Under the pieces are notes generated by a model, which was given only the letters and a program-made list of their open reading frames with translations, was not told the DNA's origin and searched no databases. From Maricaulaceae bacterium (lineage in GTDB: Bacteria > Pseudomonadota > Alphaproteobacteria > Caulobacterales > Maricaulaceae): a DNA stretch of 64,000 nucleotides. Positions 58,117 to 64,000 of this stretch are shown one piece after another (position 1 is the first letter of the stretch; each line of letters begins with the position of its first letter). The position numbers and the translations under genes are program-made. The stretch covers positions 744,001-808,000 of the forward strand of contig JAHCJP010000001.1 of NCBI GenBank assembly GCA_026126205.1. The letters run 5' to 3'.

Positions 58117-58490
58117 CCCGTATCGACGACGATATCCGCGCCGCCCTGGAGGCGGAGGACGCCGAGCTGTTCGAAAAATATTCCCGAGAGCCGGGCATGT
58201 TCGAGCAGATTTTCGCCACCTTCCGCACCCGCATGGGCGGATGGATGCTGCTGCTGATGCCGCTGATGCTGGCGGTGTTCGCCGCCGGAGTATACGGCGC
58301 CTGGCGCTTCATCCATGCGCCGGAGCTGCGCGACATGCTGCTGTGGGGCGGGCTGGCCTGGATCTGTTTCACCGGCGCCTGGATCACCAAGCTGTGGTTC
58401 TACATGCAGGTCGACAAATACGCCTTGATCCGAGAGATCAAACGGCTGGAGCTGCAGGTGGCGCGGCTGGCGTCCAAACAGGCGCTGTGA
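58113..58490 (+). CDS. DUF6768 membrane protein, partner of the ECF sigma factor
   Basis: A 125-residue protein with a short acidic cytoplasmic start (DDDIRAALEAEDAELFEKYSREPGMFEQIF), two helices (WMLLLMPLMLAVFAAGVYGAW, LLWGGLAWICFTGAWITKLWFYM) and a C-terminal heptad LIREIKRLELQVARLAS. It resembles DUF6768 proteins, which often follow ECF sigma genes. It has no zinc anti-sigma motif; an anti-sigma role is inferred from position only. Confidence 0.75.
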   Translation: MTRIDDDIRAALEAEDAELFEKYSREPGMFEQIFATFRTRMGGWMLLLMPLMLAVFAAGVYGAWRFIHAPELRDMLLWGGLAWICFTGAWITKLWFYMQVDKYALIREIKRLELQVARLASKQAL

Positions 58491-58496
58491 CGCGTC

Positions 58497-58943
58497 TCAG
58501 TCGTCGCGGTGGACGCGCTCGTTGCGTTCGTGGCGCTCCTGCGCCTCAAGGCTGAGCGTGGCCACCGGGCGGGCGTCGAGGCGGGCGACGCCGATCGGCT
58601 CTCCCGTCTCCTCGCAATAGCCGTAGGTGCCTTCGTCGATGCGGCGCAGCGCGGCGTCGATCTTGGCGATCAGCTTGCGCTGGCGGTCGCGGGCGCGCAG
58701 CTCCAGCGACCGGTCGGTCTCGGTCGAAGCGCGGTCGGCCAGATCGGCCAGCACGCCCTGCTCTTCCTGGAGATTGGCGATGGTCGAGCGGCTCTCGCGA
58801 ATGATCTCTTCTTTCCAGGCCAGCAGTTTGCGGCGGAAATACTCCTTCTGGCGCTCGTTCATGAACGGCTCGTCTTCGCTCGGCGCATAGCCCGCCGGCA
58901 GCTCGATGCTGGAGTCTTTCACCTTGGCCTTGGTCGCGCCCAT
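58497..58943 (-). CDS. dksA: RNA polymerase-binding transcription factor DksA
   Basis: A 148-residue stringent-response co-regulator that works with ppGpp in the polymerase secondary channel. NERQKEYFRRKLLAWKEEIIRESRSTIANLQEE starts the coiled coil; at its tip ADRASTETDRSLELRARDR contains the D-x-x-D-x-A equivalent. The zinc-finger area YGYCEETGEPIGVARLDARPVATLSLEAQERHE has one Cys only, as usual for the alphaproteobacterial form. Convergent with the DUF6768 gene. Confidence 0.93.
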   Translation of the reverse strand: MGATKAKVKDSSIELPAGYAPSEDEPFMNERQKEYFRRKLLAWKEEIIRESRSTIANLQEEQGVLADLADRASTETDRSLELRARDRQRKLIAKIDAALRRIDEGTYGYCEETGEPIGVARLDARPVATLSLEAQERHERNERVHRDD

Positions 58944-59118
58944 TCGCTGGCTCCCCTTACGCTCGCGTCGCCCCCCGCGTCGCCGGTTTTCCGAGCGCGG
59001 CGGAGCATATTCGGCGCCGCTTTCGAGTCAACGCGCTTCAACTGTGAAGAGTCTGTGATGGTCTTTAGTAAAAGAATCAGGCGAATCAGCAGGTTGCGCG
59101 CGCGCCAGCGACTGACGG

Positions 59119-59526
59119 TCAGCCTTGGTGCTTGGCCAGCTCTACTGCGGCGCGCGTCTCGACCTCGTCCAGAACCGCTTCAAGCCGGGAATCGTTCGTG
59201 CCTTCGCGGCGCGTTTTCAGAGCGTCCATCAGCGCCACCAGCTTGTGGCGCGGCACCCCGCCCTCAAGCAGGGCCAGCTTCAGGTCGTCCAGCACGTCGA
59301 GCAGCGAAAAGGCGCGTTCGGTCGCCCGTTTTTTCGCTTCCTTGAAATCACCGACGCCCTGCAGGGCGAGGATCGCATCGACCGAGGCCAGCGCCGAAGC
59401 GCCTGCGGCCGGCGCGGTGGCGCGCGTCTCCGCACCGGTCTCAACCGAGAAGCCGTCCTTGCCGCCGCCCGCCTTGCGGCGTGCGGGCGCGGACGGAGTG
59501 ACGGAGCCGGGGCCGGTGATCTTCAT
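59119..59526 (-). CDS. fliX: Flagellar assembly regulator FliX
   Basis: A 135-residue protein with a low-complexity Ala/Gly start (GPGSVTPSAPARRKAGGG) and a conserved C-terminal half: SVDAILALQGVGDFKEAKKRA, FSLLDVLDDLKLALLEGGV and RLEAVLDEVETRAAVELAKHQG. This is FliX, which in Caulobacter couples assembly of the early flagellum to FlbD activity on sigma-54 promoters. It is divergent from flgI, as in Caulobacter. A consensus CtrA box is 56 bases upstream. Confidence 0.93.
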   Translation of the reverse strand: MKITGPGSVTPSAPARRKAGGGKDGFSVETGAETRATAPAAGASALASVDAILALQGVGDFKEAKKRATERAFSLLDVLDDLKLALLEGGVPRHKLVALMDALKTRREGTNDSRLEAVLDEVETRAAVELAKHQG

Positions 59527-59581
59527 GACGGGCGAAGCGAACCTGATTTGCGAACCGTATCCGAGGCTTCGCCGCGTCGCG

Positions 59582-59596
59582 TTAACAAGGGTTTAA
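59582..59596. promoter_or_regulatory. CtrA box upstream of fliX
   Basis: TTAA-CAAGGGT-TTAA matches TTAA-N7-TTAA exactly. It lies 56 bases before the fliX start on the minus strand. Confidence 0.8.
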
Positions 59597-59611
59597 GCTT
59601 GCGCGCCGGAC

Positions 59612-59626
59612 CGGCAGAAACTGCCG
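59612..59626. promoter_or_regulatory. Palindrome upstream of the flgI sigma-54 promoter (candidate FlbD site)
   Basis: CGGCAG-AAA-CTGCCG is a perfect inverted repeat about 107 bases before the -24 element of flgI, and closely resembles the one at 53607-53621 before flgF. It also overlaps the upstream part of the fliX promoter, so it may act on both genes. Confidence 0.65.
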
Positions 59627-59731
59627 CCTGCACGCCTGGAGGCGCGAATCCTGCCGCCCGGTCAGACTGACGCCTCTCATGTAAGTAGTTGATATTAATG
59701 ATATTATTTTCTCGCGCCCTATGCGCGCGTC

Positions 59732-59747
59732 TGGCACGGCGCTGGCA
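59732..59747 (+). promoter_or_regulatory. Sigma-54 promoter of flgI-flgJ-flbY
   Basis: TGGCACG-GCGC-TGGC has GG (59733-59734) and GC (59745-59746) with ten bases between. It fits sigma-54 with one -12 mismatch (TGGC for TTGC). It is 37 bases before the flgI ATG at 59784, which argues against the earlier in-frame start at 59721. Confidence 0.83.
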
Positions 59748-59783
59748 TTGCCCCTGGCGGACCCAGAACCGGAGCCCGCATCG

Positions 59784-60881
59784 ATGCGACTGCTGATCGC
59801 GCTGTTCGCCGCCCTCGCCCTGGCCGGACCCGCCGGGGCCAATTCGCGCATCAAGGATATCGCCGACGTCGAGGGCGTCCGCGAGAACCAGCTGGTCGGC
59901 TATGGCCTGGTCGTCGGCCTCAACGGCACCGGCGACAGCCTTCGCAACGCCGCCTTCACGCGCCAGTCGCTGTCGGCGATGCTGGAGCGCTTTGACGTCA
60001 ACACCCGCGAAGCCAACCTGAACACCCGCAACGCCGCCGCCGTGATGGTGACGGCCAACCTGCCCGCCTTTGGCACGCAGGGCACGCGGATGGACGTGAC
60101 AATCTCGGCCATCGGCGACGCGTCCAGCCTGCAGGGCGGCACGCTGATCGCCACGCCGCTGATCGGCGCCGACGGCCAGGTCTACGCGGTGGCGCAGGGC
60201 GCCATCGCCGTCGGCGGCTTCCAGGCCCAGGGCGCGGCGGCCAGCGTGACGCGCGGCGTGCCCACCGCCGGGCGCATCGCCAACGGCGCGCTGATCGAAC
60301 GCGAGTTGCGCTTCGACCTCGCCGGGCGCGAGACGGTGCGGCTGGCGCTGCGCAACCCCGATTTCACCACCGCCCGCCGCATGGCCGAGGCGATCAACGC
60401 TTACCTGGGCGCGGCCGCGGCCGCCGCCGTCGATCCCGCCACGGTGACGCTGACCCGGCCGGATTTCTTCCGTGGCGACATGGTGGCGCTGCTGGCCGAG
60501 GTGGAGCAATTGCGCGTCCGGCCCGACATGATGGCACGCGTCGTGATCGACGAAGCCACCGGCACAATCGTGATGGGCGAGAATGTGCGCGTCTCCACCG
60601 TCGCCATCGCCCAGGGCAATCTGACCATCTCGGTCTCCGAAACTCCGGTGGCCAGCCAGCCCGCCCCGTTCAGCGAACAGGGCGAAACCGTGGTGTTGCC
60701 GCGCACCCAGGTCGAGGTGACCGAGGACATTCACCAGCTGGGCGTGCTGCCCGAGAGCGTGTCCCTGAGCGAACTGGTCGACGGGCTGAACTCCCTGGGC
60801 GTCAGCCCGCGCGACATGATCGCCATCTTGCAGGCCATCAAGGCCGCCGGCGCCCTGCAGGCCGAGATCGAGGTTCTGTAG
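59784..60881 (+). CDS. flgI: Flagellar P-ring protein FlgI
   Basis: A 365-residue periplasmic ring protein. Signal peptide RLLIALFAALALAGPAGA, then SRIKDIADVEGVRENQLVGYGLVVGLNGTGDSL, NTRNAAAVMVTANLPAFGTQGTRMDVTIS, and the C-terminal LSELVDGLNSLGVSPRDMIAILQAIKAAGALQAEIEVL. All are near-invariant. Start is chosen from the signal peptide and the sigma-54 promoter position. Overlaps flgJ by one base. Confidence 0.98.
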   Translation: MRLLIALFAALALAGPAGANSRIKDIADVEGVRENQLVGYGLVVGLNGTGDSLRNAAFTRQSLSAMLERFDVNTREANLNTRNAAAVMVTANLPAFGTQGTRMDVTISAIGDASSLQGGTLIATPLIGADGQVYAVAQGAIAVGGFQAQGAAASVTRGVPTAGRIANGALIERELRFDLAGRETVRLALRNPDFTTARRMAEAINAYLGAAAAAAVDPATVTLTRPDFFRGDMVALLAEVEQLRVRPDMMARVVIDEATGTIVMGENVRVSTVAIAQGNLTISVSETPVASQPAPFSEQGETVVLPRTQVEVTEDIHQLGVLPESVSLSELVDGLNSLGVSPRDMIAILQAIKAAGALQAEIEVL

Positions 60882-61207
60882 TGGACGGACTGCCTTCATC
60901 CGACGCTTTGCTGGCGCAGGCGCTGTCCGGAGCGAGCCGCGAGACGCCGCGGATTCCGCGCGTGGCGAACGAGGCGGAAGCGCGCGAGGCGGCGCAGGCG
61001 TTCGAGGCCTTCTTTCTGTCGCAGGTGCTGGAGGCGATGTTCTCTGGCGTCGGCGAGAACAACCCGTTCGACGGCGGGCCGGGCGAACGCGCCTGGCGCG
61101 GCCTGCTGCACGAGGAATATGCATCCGTCATGGCGCGCGCCGGCGGCATCGGCCTGACCGAGCGCCTGACGGCGGAGATCCTGCGCTATCAGGAGGCGGA
61201 AGCGTGA
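60881..61207 (+). CDS. flgJ: Rod-binding protein, FlgJ N-terminal domain type
   Basis: A 108-residue protein with the rod-binding domain only: AAQAFEAFFLSQVLEAMFSGVGENNPFDGGPGERAWRGLLHEEYASVMARAGGIGLTERL. The muramidase half of E. coli FlgJ is absent, as is normal in alphaproteobacteria. GTG start overlapping the flgI stop (TAGTG) and a GTGA overlap with the next gene. Confidence 0.9.
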   Translation: MDGLPSSDALLAQALSGASRETPRIPRVANEAEAREAAQAFEAFFLSQVLEAMFSGVGENNPFDGGPGERAWRGLLHEEYASVMARAGGIGLTERLTAEILRYQEAEA

Positions 61208-61650
61208 CCCGGCTGGCGGTTTCCGGCGGAGCCGAGCGCGCCGTGGAGATGACGCGCCTGACCACGCGGCTGACGTCGCTGGTCGAGGCCGAGACAGCCC
61301 TGTTCAAGGCGCGCCGTCCGCACGAGGCCGCGGCCTTCCAGGACGAGAAGTCGCGGCTGGCGACGGTGTACCGGCGCGAAACCGCCGCCATCAAGGCCGA
61401 CCCGCGGCTGCTGGATGGCGCCGGCGCCGCGGCGCGCGAGGCGCTGGCCGCGGCGACGCGGGCCTTCCACGCCGCGCTGGCCGCCAACGGCGCCGCGGTG
61501 GAGACGATGCGCACGCTGACCGAGGGCATCGTTCGCGCTGTCGCCGACGCCGCGGAGAGCCAGCGCGCCAGCCTGTCGGGCTATGGCCCCGGCGCGGGCG
61601 CCCGCAATCCCGCCGGCGCGCCGGCCATCGCCGTCAACCGCACGGCCTGA
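61204..61650 (+). CDS. flbY: FlbY/FlgN-like flagellar protein
   Basis: A 148-residue helical protein with VEMTRLTTRLTSLVEAETALFKARRPHEAAAFQDEKSRLATVYRRETAAIKADPRLL, the pattern of FlgN-type chaperones and of the FlbY proteins that follow flgI-flgJ in Caulobacter relatives. It probably escorts hook-associated proteins; direct evidence is lacking. GTG start. Last gene of its operon. Confidence 0.75.
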   Translation: MTRLAVSGGAERAVEMTRLTTRLTSLVEAETALFKARRPHEAAAFQDEKSRLATVYRRETAAIKADPRLLDGAGAAAREALAAATRAFHAALAANGAAVETMRTLTEGIVRAVADAAESQRASLSGYGPGAGARNPAGAPAIAVNRTA

Positions 61651-61660
61651 GCATCGGCAC

Positions 61661-61692
61661 GAAAAGAAAAGGGGCGGCCCAGAGGCCGCCCC
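61661..61692 (-). terminator. Rho-independent terminator of cspA
   Basis: GGGGCGGCC and GGCCGCCCC form a nine-base stem; on the minus strand it is followed by TTTTCTTTTC. It ends the cold-shock gene from the right. Confidence 0.87.
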
Positions 61693-61702
61693 AATCCTGT
61701 CT

Positions 61703-61728
61703 CCGGCTCCGAAGAGCCGGGCGAGTTT
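61703..61728 (+). terminator. Possible terminator of flgI-flgJ-flbY
   Basis: CCGGCTC-CGAA-GAGCCGG with TTTTT five bases later. It faces the plus strand operon, though it lies beyond the cspA terminator. Confidence 0.5.
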
Positions 61729-61736
61729 TTCAACCC

Positions 61737-61946
61737 TTACGCGGAGCGCAGGTTGACGGCCTTCGGGCCCTTGCCGCGCGAGTCCGGCTCGGTGTCGAAG
61801 GAGACCTTGTCGCCTTCGTTCAGCGAGCGCAGGCCGGAGGCTTCCACCGCCGTGGCGTGGACGAACACGTCCTTGCCGCCATCGTCGGGGGTGATGAAGC
61901 CGAAGCCCTTGGTGGTGTTGAAAAACTTCACGGTGCCAGTGGTCAT
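61737..61946 (-). CDS. cspA: Cold shock protein, CspA family
   Basis: A 69-residue single-domain nucleic-acid chaperone. [32 protein letters not shown] contains RNP1 (KGFGFI) and RNP2 (VFVHA); the end is [20 protein letters not shown]. The ATG at 61946 starts the standard family sequence. About 225 bases of upstream DNA may provide a long 5' leader, common in cold-shock genes. Confidence 0.96.
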   Translation of the reverse strand: MTTGTVKFFNTTKGFGFITPDDGGKDVFVHATAVEASGLRSLNEGDKVSFDTEPDSRGKGPKAVNLRSA

Positions 61947-62172
61947 TGCAGTGTAAGCCTTATTCCCGTCCCGCGTCCGGAACATCGTTTTGGAGGCCGG
62001 CGCGGCGTCCCGCGCTGGCGGCATCATGGGAAGCGAAAGACGGGGGAAGGCTGAGACTGGTCTTCGGGCGAGGCCCGCAAGAGCATTCAGGTTCCGCCGG
62101 GCCTATGGGCCGCCCGCGATCCGGCGCATATGGGCGATCCGCACGCCAATAGCAAGTGAAATCGGCGTGAGC

Positions 62173-64000
62173 CTAAAGAAACAGCCCGCCGAAACCCCCC
62201 GCCGCCGGGCCGGCGTTCAGGCGCTCCAGCCCCGCCTGGTAATTGGCGAGCTGCGCCGTCAGATAGGACGGAACCGGGCCGCGCTTGCCCTGCGGCCCCT
62301 CCAGCAGCGATTTCAGCGCCGGGTCCTGGGTCAGCTCGCGGTAGGCGCGCTGGATGGCGCTCATCGCGTCCTCAAGCGCCTTCATCGCCGCCTTGGCGCG
62401 CTCCGGGCTCGACAGCGACAGCGACGACGGCAGGCCCAGCGCATACACGGGCGGCGCCGCGGCGCTCCGGTCGGCGTTCTTGTCCAGCGCCGAGGGGGTT
62501 TTCGTCACCGCGCCGGGGACCAGGCCCAGCCCGGCCAGCGCGTCGCGCCCCTCCGGCCCGGCGGACAGGTCGATGGTGACGTTGGTTTTCGGGCTGATGC
62601 GCAGGATGTCGCCATCCGCCGTGCGGCGCACGTCGGCCGAGCCGTCGAACAGCAGCACCGCGTTGATCTTGAAGGTCAGGCTGCGCAAGGTGTCGTTCGG
62701 CCCGATCACGATCTGGCGCTTGCGCCCGCCATTGACCGAAACGAAGAAGCTGTCGCCCGCGCGCACCGACGTGCGGTCGGTGACCACCCGCGTATCGGCG
62801 TAGGCCACGGTTCCGCTTGGCAGGCCCAGCTTGCCCAGCACCGAATCCCCGCCCGGATCGACCACGATGGCGGCGGCGTCGGAATGGCCGCCGCGGCCGC
62901 CGGTCTGCACCGTCCAGTCCAGCGCGCCGCTGGCGGCGTCGAACTGCGCCGCGAAACCGTTGCGGGTTCCGTTCAGCGTCTGGCCCGGCAGGTCCCCGGT
63001 TGTATTGCCGGCGACATAGACCTTGCCGTCATGCACGGCCACCGAGCGCGCCGCGTCGTCCGCGTCCGAGCCGAGAAACGCCGTCCACGCCACGGCGGGC
63101 GACGCGCCGTCGCCGATGCGGATCAGCACCGCGTCACGGCCGCCGGAATGGCCGTTGACTGCGTTTTCGGCCACGAAGCCCGCGCCCGCGGAGCCCGCCA
63201 CATAGATCGCCCCGTCGTCGCCAACCGTGATCGCGCCGATGCGGCCGCCGTCCAGCGAGCCGAGATCCAGCGACCACAGCGCCGCGCCCTCGCCGTCACC
63301 GGCGTCGAACTTGCGCAGCACCGCGCGCCCATCCTCGGCCGAGACCACCAGCAGGCCGCCATCGGCGGCCACCGCCGTGGCCAGCGCGCGCTCATTGCCC
63401 GTATCGCCGACGCGGCGGGTGTAGAGCGCCTCGCCGGAAGCCGAGATCGCGCGCACATAACCGTCCCAGGCGCCGCCCTGATGGCCCTGGCCGCCAAAGG
63501 CGGTGCTGGCCTCGCCCGCGACATAGATCGTGCCGTCGGCGGCGATGGTGACGGCGTTGGCGCGGTCGTCGCCGGTTCCGCCGAAACGCTGCGCCCACTG
63601 CTCGACGCCCGCGGCGCTGTACTTGACCACCAGGGAGTCGTCGCCGCCGATATCGTGGGTTCCGCCCATGGCGCCCTTCACGGTTCCGGCGACCACGACA
63701 TTGCCCTGCGCGTCCACGGCCACGGCGGCGCCGGAAGCCGATTCCGACGCACCCAAGACCCGGGTCCACACCAGCTTGCCGGTGGAGTCGTACTTGGAGA
63801 GCACCAGATCGGTCTCGCCCTTGATCTGCTGGCCGTCGACGCCGGCGCCCGTCTCGCCCACAACATACAGCGAACCATCGGCCGAGGCCGCGCTGGCGTG
63901 AATCTTCAGCGGGTTGACCTCGGTGCTGGTCTTGGTCTCGCCCTTGTCATTGGTGGTGGAGATGACGGCGGCGTCGGCCTCCAGCCGCCGCGTGAAGGCG
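62173..64000 (-). CDS. Large beta-propeller (SBBP-repeat) protein with hook-like C-terminal region (partial)
   Basis: The C-terminal 608 residues of a gene whose start is beyond the right edge (the frame is open to base 64000). At least six repeats of the type G-x-I-Y-V-A-G-x-(A/T) are seen, such as GTIYVAGEASTAFGGQGHQGG, GAIYVAGSAGAGF and KVYVAGNTTGDLPG. Then comes GDSFFVSVNGGRKRQIVIGPNDTLRSLTFKIN, like the hook-IN motif of flagellin-type proteins, and DILRISPKTNVTIDLSAGPEGRDALAGLGLVPG, and a helical tail. It may be related to the FlaEY-type proteins of Caulobacter; the match is from memory and must be checked. Confidence 0.6.
   Translation of the reverse strand, partial: AFTRRLEADAAVISTTNDKGETKTSTEVNPLKIHASAASADGSLYVVGETGAGVDGQQIKGETDLVLSKYDSTGKLVWTRVLGASESASGAAVAVDAQGNVVVAGTVKGAMGGTHDIGGDDSLVVKYSAAGVEQWAQRFGGTGDDRANAVTIAADGTIYVAGEASTAFGGQGHQGGAWDGYVRAISASGEALYTRRVGDTGNERALATAVAADGGLLVVSAEDGRAVLRKFDAGDGEGAALWSLDLGSLDGGRIGAITVGDDGAIYVAGSAGAGFVAENAVNGHSGGRDAVLIRIGDGASPAVAWTAFLGSDADDAARSVAVHDGKVYVAGNTTGDLPGQTLNGTRNGFAAQFDAASGALDWTVQTGGRGGHSDAAAIVVDPGGDSVLGKLGLPSGTVAYADTRVVTDRTSVRAGDSFFVSVNGGRKRQIVIGPNDTLRSLTFKINAVLLFDGSADVRRTADGDILRISPKTNVTIDLSAGPEGRDALAGLGLVPGAVTKTPSALDKNADRSAAAPPVYALGLPSSLSLSSPERAKAAMKALEDAMSAIQRAYRELTQDPALKSLLEGPQGKRGPVPSYLTAQLANYQAGLERLNAGPAAGGFGGLFL

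Noticed and set aside
59721-59783. Earlier in-frame ATG for flgI
   Set aside because: It would place the start codon before and inside the sigma-54 promoter, and the signal peptide begins at 59784.

Overview
This is a 64 kb, GC-rich chromosomal window from an alphaproteobacterium. The best match is a flagellated, Caulobacter-related dimorphic lineage (Caulobacterales, Maricaulales or Hyphomonadales type). The evidence is a CckA-type hybrid kinase next to flhB-fliR-fliQ, a FliX gene divergent from flgI, CtrA-type boxes (TTAA-N7-TTAA) at flagellar promoters, sigma-54 promoters at late flagellar operons, an F1FO-ATPase zeta inhibitor gene and an alphaproteobacterial LexA box (GAAC-N7-GAAC) at recA.

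Layout. 1-9.9 kb: housekeeping genes (DUF486 fragment, Tag-like glycosylase, fumC, RusA-like nuclease, DoxX, Rieske oxygenase, EamA transporter, aminopeptidase P with two paralogous lipoproteins, threonine synthase). 9.9-11.8 kb: a degraded accessory island with an RHS core and tip, an AT-rich membrane-protein gene, a displaced RHS remnant with a stop codon and an IS6-family transposase fragment. 11.8-19 kb: VOC protein, purB, a HigBA module with an operator palindrome in its promoter, the zeta inhibitor and purCSQL. 19-32.6 kb: M28 peptidase, BolA, aldo/keto reductase, Grx4, rpsD, queD, trmJ, icd, an ECF sigma/anti-sigma pair divergent from a DUF4168 gene with matching ECF-type promoters, a KefB-like antiporter and alaS. 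32.7-38.7 kb: recA, cckA, flhB, fliR, fliQ. 38.8-44.8 kb: three tandem DUF885 putative metallopeptidases and a GFA-family protein. 44.9-47.3 kb: divergent flgB-flgC-fliE and fliO-fliP operons. 47.3-53.5 kb: fliL-fliM-DUF6468-MotE-TPR operon. 53.8-57.1 kb: flgF-flgG-flgA-flgH. 57.1-59 kb: a long palindromic repeat, a second ECF sigma with a DUF6768 partner, and dksA. 59.1-64 kb: fliX divergent from flgI-flgJ-flbY, cspA, and the C-terminal part of a large beta-propeller protein.

How it fits together. The window holds a kinase that should feed CtrA (CckA), CtrA-type boxes upstream of early flagellar operons (flgBC-fliE, fliOP, fliX, probably fliQR-flhB), FliX (known in Caulobacter to control the sigma-54 activator FlbD), and two sigma-54 promoters (flgF and flgI operons). 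Each sigma-54 promoter has a matching CGGCAR-N3-YTGCCG palindrome about 90-110 bp upstream. This reads as a nearly complete cis-regulatory circuit of the flagellar hierarchy. The least understood parts are the RHS tip/membrane-protein pair, the DUF6468-MotE-TPR module, the DUF885 triplet and the beta-propeller protein at the right edge. No tRNA, rRNA or CRISPR array was seen. All functional calls come from reading the sequence; no searches were run.
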